NCBI GenBank assembly: GCA_024682555.1
Contig: JAIKZD010000022.1
Coordinates: forward strand, 23,180 to 87,179
Direction: 5' to 3'
DNA from: Lachnospiraceae bacterium
Lineage (GTDB): Bacteria > Bacillota > Clostridia > Lachnospirales > Lachnospiraceae
Length of the DNA stretch: 64,000 nucleotides
Position numbers and translations under genes: made by a program
Notes under the pieces: generated by a model
Told to the model about the DNA's origin: nothing
Database searches by the model: none
The model's input: only the letters and a program-made list of their open reading frames with translations
Shown: piece by piece, positions 19,109 to 30,218 of the stretch
Numbering within the stretch: the stretch's first letter is position 1
How the letters are laid out: every line of letters starts with the position of its first letter

Positions 19109-20109
19109 GTTTTTATCCCGATGCCCTTCGTGTGAAAGAGTTTTTCAAAAATACACTTAAGGCTGTAGCCTAAGAGGGTGGTTTTCTTTCCCTCGCATAC
19201 TATCTCCTTAATATTATAATCATACATATCAAGCAGGAACTTTTTATTTTCCTTGTTCGGAGACTTTAAGTACATCTTAAGAGCGGTTTCAAAATCTCTT
19301 TTTGCCCTGTTAATGCCATATTCCGAGATCTCCATATAGTTTTTGAGCCACTTCGTCATGGTCTGAGATAAATAACAGTCGTCCTTTATAAGGTTCCTGC
19401 TCATGCTCAGGGAATTCCAGTTTGAACCGCCGGGTTTTTTTACATATCTCCAGGCACTCATCACATCATCCATCCTGAAGATATCCCCCTGTATCAGCAG
19501 AAACAGAAGGATCAAGGCATCATCAACAAAATCGTGAGCCTTATAGAGTATGGTGTAATCAAACTTTTCATTCTTATATATATTTCTGGAAACAACCGTG
19601 GCATAATGCCCGGGCCATTTGCCGGAATACTTGTAATCCTCATAGGTAAACTTTCCGGACCAGTCATACATGGCACCGATGAGAAGTGTTTCCGGTTCCC
19701 TTATTTCCCCGGAATCTTCACCCACCATGACGCAGCCGTGGGTACAGGCTATGTACTCCCTGTGCTCATCCAGAAAATCAACCTGCTTTTGAAGTTTATT
19801 GGGATCCGTCCAGTAATCATCACCCTCCAAATAGGCCAGATATTCACCCTTACAGGACATTGTGGTCTCATAGACATTGAGTGTGGGTCTTCCAAGGTTC
19901 TTATCCCTGAAGAGAAGCCTTACCTTATCGGGATATTCATCCCTTATCCTTTCAAGTATCTCCCTTGTGGAATCCGTGGAGCAGTCCTCTCCCACAACCA
20001 CCTCAAAAGAAAAGTCCGTGATCTGTTCACAGACGCTTCTTATCGCCTTTTCCACATATTTTTCATGATTATATGTAATGAATATGACGCTTAGCTTAAC
20101 ATCATCCAT
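19105..20109 (-). CDS. GT2 family glycosyltransferase
   Basis: LSVIFITYNHEKYVEKAIRSVCEQ; VVGEDCSTDSTREIL; YLEGDDYWTDP. Confidence 0.93.
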   Translation of the reverse strand: MDDVKLSVIFITYNHEKYVEKAIRSVCEQITDFSFEVVVGEDCSTDSTREILERIRDEYPDKVRLLFRDKNLGRPTLNVYETTMSCKGEYLAYLEGDDYWTDPNKLQKQVDFLDEHREYIACTHGCVMVGEDSGEIREPETLLIGAMYDWSGKFTYEDYKYSGKWPGHYATVVSRNIYKNEKFDYTILYKAHDFVDDALILLFLLIQGDIFRMDDVMSAWRYVKKPGGSNWNSLSMSRNLIKDDCYLSQTMTKWLKNYMEISEYGINRAKRDFETALKMYLKSPNKENKKFLLDMYDYNIKEIVCEGKKTTLLGYSLKCIFEKLFHTKGIGIKT

Positions 20110-21865
20110 CCGTATTCTCCGCTATCTCTTCATAGGTTACTTCATAGACCTTTCCGTTTTCAACCTTTAAGATCATCTGACAGTTCTTAAGGGTAGTGAG
20201 CCTGTGGGCGATTATGATCAGGGTCTTTCTGCCCATAAGGTTATCGATGGCTTCCATGACAGCGGTCTCTGTTTCGGTATCAAGTGCCGAGGTGGCTTCA
20301 TCAAGCACCAGGATCTCGGGATCATCGTAAAGAGCTCTTGCTATTCCTATCCTCTGACGCTGTCCTCCCGAGAGCCTTACCCCTCTTTCCCCCACCATGG
20401 TATCAAGCCCTTCGGGAAGGGATCTTACAAAATCGCTGATCTGGGCCTCGGTCAGAGCTTTCCAGACTTTTTCCTCATCTATCTTATCATCATCTATGCC
20501 AAAAGCCACATTATTCCTGATGGTTTCATCCGCAAGATAGATGGACTGCTGGATATAGGCAAGTTTTTTGGACCATTTAAGGGGATGCTCATGAACATTC
20601 ATATCTCCGTAATAAACACTGCCCGATACGGGGGTCAGTATTCCCAGGATCACATCTGCCAGGGTGGATTTGCCCGCCCCCGTGGGCCCCGTAAGTCCCA
20701 CCGCATATCCGAGGGGTATGTCAAAGCTTACATCCTTAAGCACATCCCTGTCCGTGTGGGGATATCTGTAGGTCAGATCCTTAATGCTTATCTTTGAAGC
20801 TTCCCTGTTTTCTCCGAAATGACCATTGTCTGAGATCTCATAGTCCTTCATATCCTCCGTATCCTTAATATCCCTGTAGATAAGGTCTACGGAAGGTTTC
20901 AGGAATATTATGAGATTTGCGTAATTGTTGATCTTGCTTGCGGATGGCAGGAGCTTGAAGGCTGCGATGGCAAAGGCTGCAAGCTGCGGGATCATGGTGG
21001 TAAGATCGCTTCCCGAATATATCTTTATAAGAAGGACCGACAGTATTGCGCCAACGCAGACTGTTTCGATCACATACTTCGGAACGTTTCCCAGGACGTT
21101 ATTATTCCTTACCGCCGTCATCTTTTTCTTTCCGTAGTTTGTGAAAGCCTTAACAAAGTATTTCTCCCGGTGAAGGATCTTTATGTCCTTTACGGCGCCG
21201 AGAGCCTGATTTATGGACTGGTGCATCTTTCCGTCATAGATCTGATTGATCTTTCCGTACTCTTTGGCCCTGTTCTTAAACAAAAGCAGATAGAGCCCCG
21301 TAAAGACGGCGAGTATGAGCACCACGGATACGGTAATGAACCAGTCGACCACCAGCAGATAGACGCACAGAAGAACACAGATCAGGAATTCGGAAAGAAG
21401 GGAGAATACGCTTAAGAGCATCTGGAACAGTCTTTCCGAATCGAGCATCACGTTTCTGACCATTTCGGCGGAGTTCTTGTCAAGATGGTAAGTGTAGGGC
21501 TTTTTCAGATAGCAGTCTATGAGGCGCCCCGAGATTATCAGCTGGTTTTTAAATATGAAGGTATACTGTACATAATTAAGCCACAGAAGAAACGCATTTT
21601 TTAACAGATATACAAGGATCAGCCCTATGGTGATGATCAGAAGGAACTGTCTGTCATCCTTTAATCCGAAAAGTCTGTAGATTGCGGCAAATATGGCATT
21701 TGTGCGGATCTTCTCCCTGTCCGTTATGACGGATATGAGCTGTGTGATAAGAGATACACCCACAAGTTCAAGCAGCGCACCGAAAAAAAGCCCTATGCAT
21801 AAAAGTACGGACTGAAACTTCTGCTTTTTCGTAAATATGTAATTAAGCTTTGAAAGAATACTCAT
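20102..21865 (-). CDS. ABC exporter with fused permease and ATPase (PglK-like glycan flippase)
   Basis: Walker A GPTGAGKST; LSGGQRQRIGIARALYDDPEILVLDEATSALD; N-terminal TM domain; glycan cluster context. Confidence 0.9.
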   Translation of the reverse strand: MSILSKLNYIFTKKQKFQSVLLCIGLFFGALLELVGVSLITQLISVITDREKIRTNAIFAAIYRLFGLKDDRQFLLIITIGLILVYLLKNAFLLWLNYVQYTFIFKNQLIISGRLIDCYLKKPYTYHLDKNSAEMVRNVMLDSERLFQMLLSVFSLLSEFLICVLLCVYLLVVDWFITVSVVLILAVFTGLYLLLFKNRAKEYGKINQIYDGKMHQSINQALGAVKDIKILHREKYFVKAFTNYGKKKMTAVRNNNVLGNVPKYVIETVCVGAILSVLLIKIYSGSDLTTMIPQLAAFAIAAFKLLPSASKINNYANLIIFLKPSVDLIYRDIKDTEDMKDYEISDNGHFGENREASKISIKDLTYRYPHTDRDVLKDVSFDIPLGYAVGLTGPTGAGKSTLADVILGILTPVSGSVYYGDMNVHEHPLKWSKKLAYIQQSIYLADETIRNNVAFGIDDDKIDEEKVWKALTEAQISDFVRSLPEGLDTMVGERGVRLSGGQRQRIGIARALYDDPEILVLDEATSALDTETETAVMEAIDNLMGRKTLIIIAHRLTTLKNCQMILKVENGKVYEVTYEEIAENTDG

Positions 21866-21866
21866 A

Positions 21867-23750
21867 TTATTTATGCTTTATAACATTTTTTTCCCATAAA
21901 TAGGGGTAAAGGGCGGAAAAGGCGATCTCCCCGTCGGCTACCGTTGCAAGTCTGTCCCCAATAACCTTCATGACCTTTTCTCTTACATCCGCAGGATCTA
22001 TAAGGCCGCACTGCCTGAAATCCTCACCCGATACCGTGTCCAGAAAGTACTCCTTTAAAGGTCCCTGCATCCACTCAACTATGGGGGAATTAAAGCCGAT
22101 CTTCGTTTTTCTGTAGGCTATCTCATGCGGCATGAACGGGGCCATGGCATCTCTTATGATCGATTTGGAATAGCCGCCGTGGAGCTTTGAACGGAAACCG
22201 ATGGACATGGCATAGGAAACGATCCTGTGATCCATGAAGGGCATCCTTATCTCAACACTGTTTGCCATGCTGTATCTGTCATAATTCCTGAGAAGGGTGG
22301 GAAGTATGTTCTCATGGGAGGATGCATACAGCCTTTTATTAAGTGTGTCCATCTTTTGGTACTCCGGGTGGTCCGCATCCCTGACCTTTTTATATGCATT
22401 TCCCTGACCTTTAAGCTTCTCCCTCAGGTTTCTCTTGAGGTAATTAAAATACACCTGTGACTTTTTAGTGCTCTTAAGGGCCATATTGCTGCCGTTCTTT
22501 GGGAAGGAATCAATATAGGCATTCAGTATCATATCCCTTTCCGCCTTATTTCCGGCATCCTTAAGGGCATGGATGAAATCAAAGGTATATCCTCCGAAGA
22601 GCTCATCCGCTCCGTGTCCGTCTATGGTTACCGTGGTCCCTTCCTTTTTCAGCGTCCCGTAAAGAGTCATCATAGGGATGGGACTTGTCAGGTATATATC
22701 CTCAAAAAGATATATCATTTCATCAAATCTGTCTATCGCTTTTAGCGGGTCGATCACCACAAAGGTTGAAGGAATGCCGAGATGATCCGTGACCGCTTTT
22801 GCATAGGCAGTCTCATCCATGGTGGTTCCGGGAAAAGAAGCCACATAGGCGTGCTGCCAGTCCCTGCTGATCCTCCTGTCGGTCCCGTCTGAATTCTCCG
22901 AAGAGGCGATATGCGCCATGGCGCTTATGACGGAAGAAGAATCGAGACCTCCGGAAAGAGCGGTTCCTATGGTAACATCGGCTCTCATCCTGAGCTTACA
23001 GGCGTCAAGGAAGAGTTCCCTAAACTGAAGGACCTGATCCTCATATTTTTCCGGAATGTCATCGGTTACCAGATTGTCGAGAGTGTTCCACCATCTCTTT
23101 ATCCTAAGCCCGTTTTTGTCTGCATAGCCGAAGCTTCCCGCCGGAAATCTGCTGATCCCCTCTATTACGCATTCCTCCGTGGATTCATAATAGACGATCC
23201 TGTCCCTGTCGGTCACTATGCTCATGTTGGGCTTTACTTCATCAAGTAAGGGCATGAGGGCTTTCATCTCGGAGGCAAAGGCATAGGAATTCCCGCTTCC
23301 CTTAAGTCTTGTATAATACAAAGGCTTTATACCGAAGCGGTCCCTGCTTATGAACATCCTTTCCTCTGCCCTGTCATAGATAAGAAATGCCCACATTCCG
23401 TTAAACCGTTTAAGGCATTCCTCTCCATAGCAGAGGTAGGCAGCAAGCAGCACCTCGGAATCGGATTCACTCTCAAAGGTATATCCCCTTGAGATAAGCT
23501 CATCCCTTATCTCGAGGAAATTATAGATCTCCCCGTTATATACAAGAACATATCTGCCATCCGCATAAAACATGGGCTGATGGCCTTTCTGTGAAAGATC
23601 CAGGATGGCAAGCCTTCTCTGGCCCATGGTTGTGCCCTTTTCCTGCCACAGTCCCCTGTCATCGGGACCCCTGTGTATGAGGGTATCAAGACATTTTCCC
23701 GCCAGTCCCTCTTCTATATCAGCATTTACCGCACCGAATATTCCGCACAT
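21867..23750 (-). CDS. asnB: Asparagine synthetase (glutamine-hydrolyzing) family
   Basis: MCGIFGAVN N-terminal Cys; SGGLDSSSVI; DGHGADELFGGY. Confidence 0.93.
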   Translation of the reverse strand: MCGIFGAVNADIEEGLAGKCLDTLIHRGPDDRGLWQEKGTTMGQRRLAILDLSQKGHQPMFYADGRYVLVYNGEIYNFLEIRDELISRGYTFESESDSEVLLAAYLCYGEECLKRFNGMWAFLIYDRAEERMFISRDRFGIKPLYYTRLKGSGNSYAFASEMKALMPLLDEVKPNMSIVTDRDRIVYYESTEECVIEGISRFPAGSFGYADKNGLRIKRWWNTLDNLVTDDIPEKYEDQVLQFRELFLDACKLRMRADVTIGTALSGGLDSSSVISAMAHIASSENSDGTDRRISRDWQHAYVASFPGTTMDETAYAKAVTDHLGIPSTFVVIDPLKAIDRFDEMIYLFEDIYLTSPIPMMTLYGTLKKEGTTVTIDGHGADELFGGYTFDFIHALKDAGNKAERDMILNAYIDSFPKNGSNMALKSTKKSQVYFNYLKRNLREKLKGQGNAYKKVRDADHPEYQKMDTLNKRLYASSHENILPTLLRNYDRYSMANSVEIRMPFMDHRIVSYAMSIGFRSKLHGGYSKSIIRDAMAPFMPHEIAYRKTKIGFNSPIVEWMQGPLKEYFLDTVSGEDFRQCGLIDPADVREKVMKVIGDRLATVADGEIAFSALYPYLWEKNVIKHK

Positions 23751-23803
23751 ATATCACTACCTTAATATCATGATGTCCCTATGGCTTTTCCGCCCGGACA
23801 GAT

Positions 23804-25000
23804 TCATTTTTTCCTGGAAAACAGTCTGTACTTAAGGATCTTTAACATCTCTTCCGCCCTGATGGCCCTGTAATCATATAAGAGCCTGTCTGCCTCATTT
23901 ACGGCCGGAGCTTTTGCCTGAACGTGAAGATCATACAGAAAGATGTCATTTCCCCGCATATCAAATATTATATTTGCATCCGCGGGTCTTAAGTATCTTC
24001 CGTAACTCTTTATCACCTTTTTTGCAAGGCTTTTTGAGGTTAACAGATATCTCCCTTCGGTTTTTCCCGTCTCCTTAGTCCCGTATATGTCAACGGTCAC
24101 TTCTTTTTCACCTTTGTCAAGGGCTTCTGCCAGGATCTTCTTAAGATGAAGATTTTCAAAAAACGCATCATATACCGCCATGGAGTTATCAGGTGAAGAA
24201 AACCGGTATCCCGTCTTTTTCCCGCACATAAGGGGAACCTGCAGATCTGTATTCGTCCTGTCGGAATGCTCGCCCTCGTCCATGAAATTGGTGGTCAGGG
24301 ATACCCTGGGATAGAGGAAAAACATATCCTTATCAATGAGATACCTTATATTATACTTGAGCCAGGACTTGTCGGACCATCCGGATACATTTTTTGGCAT
24401 GTCGGTTCCGGAGATATCCTTATTGTCATTTTCCGAAAGCCAGTTCCTAAAGCCGTTCCACATCCTGACATTATAAGCCTGGCCCCAGGATGAGGCAAAC
24501 TGCATATAATAGTTGTCATATCCGTCATCGATTGCATAGAAGGGCTCCCTGGCATGAACATTCAGCAGATGATCGTAAAGGGAAATGCCTCCGACCCTCT
24601 CATCATCACCCGCCGACCTCAATGCTTCCGCCGTATACAGATAGTAACCGGGTGAAACAAAAAGATCATCCTCCAAAAGGATCACACTTCCATAATCTCT
24701 GCAAAGATCCCCGCATTTTAAAACATGAGCCTTTAAGCCAAGCCTTGTGTCATGGGCTATGACTCTTTTTTCCCCATGCTTCCACTCAAAACTCTCCGCA
24801 AGAGCTCTCACCGCGTCATTGTTACCCTTATCAACAGAGATTACGAGGGGGATATCCGTATCCTCAGGATATAAAGCCTTTGAAACGGAATCTAAAAGCC
24901 TTCTCAGAGAGGCTTCTCTTTCATATGCAATAATAACGACCGCAATTTTATTGTTGTCCATACTCTCTCCGGTTAACGGGTCATTCCCGGTCTCAGCCAT
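23804..25000 (-). CDS. Glycosyltransferase (GT2-like)
   Basis: [46 protein letters not shown]. Confidence 0.8.
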   Translation of the reverse strand: MAETGNDPLTGESMDNNKIAVVIIAYEREASLRRLLDSVSKALYPEDTDIPLVISVDKGNNDAVRALAESFEWKHGEKRVIAHDTRLGLKAHVLKCGDLCRDYGSVILLEDDLFVSPGYYLYTAEALRSAGDDERVGGISLYDHLLNVHAREPFYAIDDGYDNYYMQFASSWGQAYNVRMWNGFRNWLSENDNKDISGTDMPKNVSGWSDKSWLKYNIRYLIDKDMFFLYPRVSLTTNFMDEGEHSDRTNTDLQVPLMCGKKTGYRFSSPDNSMAVYDAFFENLHLKKILAEALDKGEKEVTVDIYGTKETGKTEGRYLLTSKSLAKKVIKSYGRYLRPADANIIFDMRGNDIFLYDLHVQAKAPAVNEADRLLYDYRAIRAEEMLKILKYRLFSRKK

Positions 25001-25715
25001 CTTCTTCCGGACCGGCCTTCAGTTCCCGTATCAGCCTGTCCGCATCCCTGAAGCTTTCTATATGCTCCTTAATGAATTTCTCATCCTTATCCCACCATCT
25101 AAGCCTGAGAAGCTCCCTTATCTTCTCGGGGGAAAATCTGTATTTAACGGGCTTTGCAGGTGTTCCTAAACAGACCGAATAGGGAGGGATGTCTTTTGTC
25201 ACAAGACTGCAGGCCCCTATGACCGCCCCGTCCCCTATGGTGACCCCTTCAAGTATCCTCACATCTGCGCCTATCCAGACATCATTTCCGATCTCTATCT
25301 GTATGCCCTCTTTCTCATCAAGATATTCGGCTTCCCTGTAATTATCTTCGGAAACATAGGTAAATCCCATCTGCCCTGCCGCGGAATAAAAGGCGGGATG
25401 AAGGGCAGCATATTCCGTGACCGGATGTTTTCCTATGACCGTCTTAACCCCCGGACCGATGGATGTATATTTCCCGATCCTGGTATTTGTGATGTCCCCG
25501 TCATTGTTCACATAGCTGCCAAAGCCCAGTCTTACATTTGATAAGACCGTATTCTTTCCTATATAATTTCTGCCTGAAAGCCTGGTTCCCTTATTTATAC
25601 AGGAGCCCTGCTTCATTATCGATCCCGTTCTCTTTTCTATTGCGATCCTTTTTATGGGAAATACAAGCTTTCTGTACAAACCCGAAAGGATCTCTTCACA
25701 TTTTCTGCCTATCAT
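24993..25715 (-). CDS. CatB/LbetaH hexapeptide-repeat acyltransferase
   Basis: [55 protein letters not shown]. Confidence 0.92.
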   Translation of the reverse strand: MIGRKCEEILSGLYRKLVFPIKRIAIEKRTGSIMKQGSCINKGTRLSGRNYIGKNTVLSNVRLGFGSYVNNDGDITNTRIGKYTSIGPGVKTVIGKHPVTEYAALHPAFYSAAGQMGFTYVSEDNYREAEYLDEKEGIQIEIGNDVWIGADVRILEGVTIGDGAVIGACSLVTKDIPPYSVCLGTPAKPVKYRFSPEKIRELLRLRWWDKDEKFIKEHIESFRDADRLIRELKAGPEEDG

Positions 25716-25898
25716 ATGCCCTGTCTCTGTACGTCCTGAATATTTCCGGCTTCCACGTAAGATATCTTTTATATGATCCTTCTGCGGATGGTCCTTAACA
25801 TCACACTATAAAATGATACCATATATCCGCCTTTTTTCAATTGAAAACAGGCAGTCCTTCTCTTGAAGAGCCGGGTGAAAATCTGTAAAATAGAGTGC

Positions 25899-26921
25899 AT
25901 GAAGCTTAAAAAGATCTTTACGGAAGCGGTAAAATGGGCTCTCGCCGCGATGACAGCCCTTATCATAATGAACCTCTTAACCTTTGCATACTACAGTCCT
26001 TTTTCGGAGCTTCCCAGGGCGCAGGGTGCAAATACGGGATTTCTTTACCCGGAAACCCATGGTGTTTACGGCCTCGAAGGCTACAGTTTTGCTCACTCCG
26101 ATCATAGAGGCTATATAAACAGGGATCTTCCCCTGGACAAGGACTATATCCTGGTTGCGGGCGCCTCCCACACAGAGGGTCTGTTTTTACCCATGAAATA
26201 CCGTTTTTCCGATATCTTAAATGACATGCTCGGAGCAGAGGATACCCTTAAAGTATATAATATAGGGAAAAGCGGCAATTTCTTTTCCGTGGTGACCCAG
26301 CATCTTGACGGTATCCTTGGGGAATTCCCGGATGCAAAGGCCATCGTGATAGAAACCGATACCCTTGCCTATGATACCAAGGCCTGGCTTGATTCCATGA
26401 TCCAGACCGGATATGATCCCGATGAGACCGCGGAGAATCTGGTATCGGGCCTTTCGGGGAGACAGAAACTGTCCATCAGGCTCAAACAGAGCCTCCCCCT
26501 TTTAAGGGAGCTTCATAAACAGTATCTGACCTGGAAGGAAGGAGCTACCGGAAACGAAAGACAGTCGGATGTTTATACGGGTGAATTTGACGAAGATTTC
26601 GACAATGCTCTTAACAGTCTCATGGCCTATATCCGCAGCAGAACGGATAAGCAGGTGATCATCGTTTATCATCCCGCCGTCTCCGTTTTGAAGGACGGAA
26701 GCATGAAGATACTTACAAACGGCTGCGAAGAGCATTTCGCAAAGGCCTGCAGGGATAACGGCATCGATTTCATCGATATGTCCGATACTTTCTTAAAAGA
26801 ATATGAGACCCGCCATATTGTTCCAAACGGGTTTTTCAATACTACCATGGGGTCCGGACACACTAACAGGGCCGCACACAGAATGATGGCCGAAGCCATA
26901 TATAAGGTTCTGAAAAAATGA
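25899..26921 (+). CDS. SGNH-like protein partnered with MBOAT
   Basis: N-terminal TM, DYILVAGASHTEGLFLP; ATGA overlap with following MBOAT. ATG at 25899 (MKLKKIFTEAV) preferred over the upstream TTG. Confidence 0.7.
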   Translation: MKLKKIFTEAVKWALAAMTALIIMNLLTFAYYSPFSELPRAQGANTGFLYPETHGVYGLEGYSFAHSDHRGYINRDLPLDKDYILVAGASHTEGLFLPMKYRFSDILNDMLGAEDTLKVYNIGKSGNFFSVVTQHLDGILGEFPDAKAIVIETDTLAYDTKAWLDSMIQTGYDPDETAENLVSGLSGRQKLSIRLKQSLPLLRELHKQYLTWKEGATGNERQSDVYTGEFDEDFDNALNSLMAYIRSRTDKQVIIVYHPAVSVLKDGSMKILTNGCEEHFAKACRDNGIDFIDMSDTFLKEYETRHIVPNGFFNTTMGSGHTNRAAHRMMAEAIYKVLKK

Positions 26922-28261
26922 GTTTTTTATCCGTTAAATTCCTAATCCTGATGGTGATGCTTGTCATCTCTCTTCGTTTTGCGGGGGTTAAGTGGCTTGA
27001 AAAAGCTTTACTTACCGTGGCAGGGCTTTTTTTCTATGCATCATTTGATCTTCACGGACTCTGCCTGCTTATCCCGCTATGCATGTTTACCTGGGGTATC
27101 GGAAAACTGATGGCAAAAAACTCTTCGGATAATCCCAAGCCTCTTCTCGTATCCGGGATCACGATACAGGTCCTCATACTCTTGTTCTTTAAATATGCGG
27201 GTTTTGTAAAAATGCCCGTCGGCCTTTCATTTTACATGCTTCAGGCCATAAGCTATCTCTTTGATATGTACAGAGGAAAGATCAGACGGGATACGCCTTT
27301 TGCCGATGCCCTTGTCTATATCAGCTTTTTCCCCAACATAGTTTCCGGTCCCGTCATGAAGGCTTATGAATTCCTTCCCCAGCTTGATAAAAGAGTGCCT
27401 CTGAATGCGGAGAGGCTTAAGTACGGTTTACAGCTGATCCTCATCGGAGCCTTTGAAAAGCTGGTGCTTGCGGACAGACTGTCGACAGCTGTTGACAGCG
27501 TATACAGCGCCCCCCTTGCTTATAGCGGTCCGACTCTCCTGTTTACCGCAGTCGGCTATTCATTACAGCTGTTATTCGATTTTGCCGGATATTCCTCCAT
27601 GGCCATAGGCATCGCTCATATCCTTGGCTTTAAGCTCACCGAAAACTTCAATCTTCCCTATATTTCCTTAAATCCTTCGGAATTCTGGAAGCGCTGGCAC
27701 ATAAGCCTTTCCTCCTGGCTCAGGGAATATGTATACATCCCTCTTGGCGGCAGCAGAAAAGGAAAAACAAGAACTTACCTGAACATCTTCCTTACCATGC
27801 TTGTAAGCGGTCTCTGGCACGGAAACACCCTCAATTTCGTTATATGGGGTGCCCTTCACGGTGCGGCACAGGGAGCATACAGATTCCTGAAAGAAAGAAA
27901 AAAGGACAAAAAGCCGCAGAGCCTGCTGCCTTCTGTCCTGTCAATGATCCTTAACTTTTTCTTTGTCACGATCTTATGGATCCCCTTCAGAATGGAAACC
28001 CTTTCGGATACATGCATCGTCTTAAGCCGGATATTTACCATGAAACCGGGTATCAGCTATTTTTACGTATATACCTGGATCTTCCTGCTGATCCTTATCA
28101 TTACCGAGGTATTTGCCCTCGTGAAAAATAAGGGAAATAACCCCGTAAAGCCCCTGGCTCTGACGAAGTTCCATGAAAGGCTTGCCTTCATGATCCTCCT
28201 TATCGCAACCCTGATGTTTGCATATTTTGGTAACAGCGCCTTTATCTATTCCGGCTTCTGA
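26918..28261 (+). CDS. MBOAT-family O-acyltransferase
   Basis: GLSFYMLQAISYLFDMYRG; FPNIVSGPVMK; FWKRWHISLSSWLREYVYIPLGGSRKG; GLWHG. Confidence 0.94.
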   Translation: MSFLSVKFLILMVMLVISLRFAGVKWLEKALLTVAGLFFYASFDLHGLCLLIPLCMFTWGIGKLMAKNSSDNPKPLLVSGITIQVLILLFFKYAGFVKMPVGLSFYMLQAISYLFDMYRGKIRRDTPFADALVYISFFPNIVSGPVMKAYEFLPQLDKRVPLNAERLKYGLQLILIGAFEKLVLADRLSTAVDSVYSAPLAYSGPTLLFTAVGYSLQLLFDFAGYSSMAIGIAHILGFKLTENFNLPYISLNPSEFWKRWHISLSSWLREYVYIPLGGSRKGKTRTYLNIFLTMLVSGLWHGNTLNFVIWGALHGAAQGAYRFLKERKKDKKPQSLLPSVLSMILNFFFVTILWIPFRMETLSDTCIVLSRIFTMKPGISYFYVYTWIFLLILIITEVFALVKNKGNNPVKPLALTKFHERLAFMILLIATLMFAYFGNSAFIYSGF

Positions 28262-28263
28262 TG

Positions 28264-28506
28264 TTACTTGGAAATCCTGCGGGCAACAAATACTATTATT
28301 CCCGATCCTATAACTCCCGATATGATGGATCCGAGGATATTTGTGGCCTTGATCCCGATAAGCCTGAGCACCAGACCTCCGACTATACCGCCGCAGACTC
28401 CCAAAAGGATATTCTTGATAAGTCCCCCGTTTAAGTTAAACAGAAATGAAGCGATCCATCCTATGATCCCTCCGATGACGATGGTGATAAGCAGATTTGA
28501 AAACAT
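28264..28506 (-). CDS. GlsB/YeaQ/YmgE family membrane protein
   Basis: 80 aa, IVIGGIIGWIASFLF...GVCGGIVGGLVLRLIG. Confidence 0.85.
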   Translation of the reverse strand: MFSNLLITIVIGGIIGWIASFLFNLNGGLIKNILLGVCGGIVGGLVLRLIGIKATNILGSIISGVIGSGIIVFVARRISK

Positions 28507-28621
28507 TTTTTCTCCCTCCTGATGATATTGTCTTGCTTTTCGTATTATATTCAGCGTTTTATATACTGCATATTATAACCCGCATATCATTATAACATGC
28601 AAAAAACCTTATGACTCCATT

Positions 28622-30109
28622 TCAGTCTATCTGTCCCTCAACCTTTTTGACCGGTTCGCTTGTAAGGACCACTCCCAGTCTCTTGAACATCCTTATGTCC
28701 ACATCCGAAAGCATTACCGAAGTATGTACCTGACAGCCTCTGAGCCTTGGTATCTGCTCCAGGGCTTTCCTTGCATTTTCATCCGTTGTGGCGGAAGTGG
28801 CCAATGCGATCAGCACCTCATCCGTGTGAAGTCTGGGATTCCTGCCCCCGAGATATTTTACCTTGAGTTCCTGTATGGGTGCTATGGATTCCGGCGATAT
28901 CACATGAAGTCCGTGGTCAACCCCGGCAAGAGCCTTCAGAGCATTAAGCAGCAGTGCCGCGGAAGCCCCCAGAAGCTTTGTTGTCTTGGATGTGATTATC
29001 TCTCCGGTATCAAGCTCTATGGCCGCAGTGGGAACATGCAGAAGCTTTGCCCTGTCGTTTGCCGCTACGGTAACCTTTCTGTCATCGGTGGTTATCTTGG
29101 CCTGTTTCATCAAAAGCTCTATCTTATAAACCTCATTCTCCGATGCCTTCTCCTTGATGACCGCATTTCTGGTGTTGTAATACCGTCTGATGATCTCCTG
29201 GCGTGATGCCTCACAGCAGACCTCATCATCTATTATGCAATTTCCGACCATATTTACGCCCATATCGGTAGGCGATTTATAAGGGCACTCACCGTAGATG
29301 CCCTCGAATATGGCATTTAGTACGGGGAAGATCTCAATATCCCTGTTATAATTCACCGTCGTCTCATTGTAGGCCTCCAGATGGAAAGGGTCTATCATGT
29401 TAACGTCATTAAGATCCGCCGTTGCTGCTTCATAAGCGAGATTGATGGGATGTTTTAAAGGTATGTTCCAGATAGGGAAGGTCTCATACTTTGCATATCC
29501 GGCCTTGATCCCTCTTTTGTTCTCATGGTAGAGCTGGGACAGACAGGTGGCCATTTTCCCGCTTCCGGGACCCGGAGCCGTTACCACCACAAGGGGTCTC
29601 TCCGTCTCTATGTAATCGTTTTTTCCGAAACCTTCATCGCTTACTATGAGAGGTATGTTTGAAGGATAACCTTCGATCAGATAATGAAGGTATACCTTTA
29701 CCCCCTTCTTTTCCATCCTCTCCCTGAACAGATCCGCAACGGCCTGTCCCGTATAATGGGTGAGAACAACGCTGCCCACATACAGGCCTCTGCTCTCAAA
29801 TTCACGCATGAGTCTTTTTACATCTTCATCATAGGTGATGCCGAGATCGCCCCTTACCTTGTTCTTTTCTATGTCGGCGGCATTTATTACTATCAGTATC
29901 TCTGCCTGGTCTGACAGCTGCATCAGCATCCGAAGCTTGGAATCGGGCTCGAATCCGGGAAGGACCCTTGCCGCATGGTAATCATCAAAAAGCTTGCCTC
30001 CGAATTCAAGATACAGCTTGTTTCCGAACTGGGCTATCCGCTCCTTGATATGTTCGGACTGCATTTTCAGATATTTTTCATTGTCAAAACCCGGTTTAGC
30101 TGCGCACAT
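28622..30109 (-). CDS. DUF1846 domain-containing protein
   Basis: GFDNEKYLKMQSEHIKERIAQFGNKLYLEFGGKLFDDYHAARVLPGFEPD...; TAPGPGSGKMATCLSQLYHE. Confidence 0.9.
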   Translation of the reverse strand: MCAAKPGFDNEKYLKMQSEHIKERIAQFGNKLYLEFGGKLFDDYHAARVLPGFEPDSKLRMLMQLSDQAEILIVINAADIEKNKVRGDLGITYDEDVKRLMREFESRGLYVGSVVLTHYTGQAVADLFRERMEKKGVKVYLHYLIEGYPSNIPLIVSDEGFGKNDYIETERPLVVVTAPGPGSGKMATCLSQLYHENKRGIKAGYAKYETFPIWNIPLKHPINLAYEAATADLNDVNMIDPFHLEAYNETTVNYNRDIEIFPVLNAIFEGIYGECPYKSPTDMGVNMVGNCIIDDEVCCEASRQEIIRRYYNTRNAVIKEKASENEVYKIELLMKQAKITTDDRKVTVAANDRAKLLHVPTAAIELDTGEIITSKTTKLLGASAALLLNALKALAGVDHGLHVISPESIAPIQELKVKYLGGRNPRLHTDEVLIALATSATTDENARKALEQIPRLRGCQVHTSVMLSDVDIRMFKRLGVVLTSEPVKKVEGQID

Positions 30110-30218
30110 TTTCTGCCTCCCTCATTTATTCGGTTACGATCAATCTACACTGTCCCCTTATCCGCGGATCTCCGTTCCGCGCCCTTTTGCGCCGGTCTTT
30201 TCATGTCCTGCAAAGAAA

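Noticed and set aside
18365-19135. 256-aa plus-strand ORF
   Set aside because: Antisense to a clear DegT-family aminotransferase; no recognisable family.
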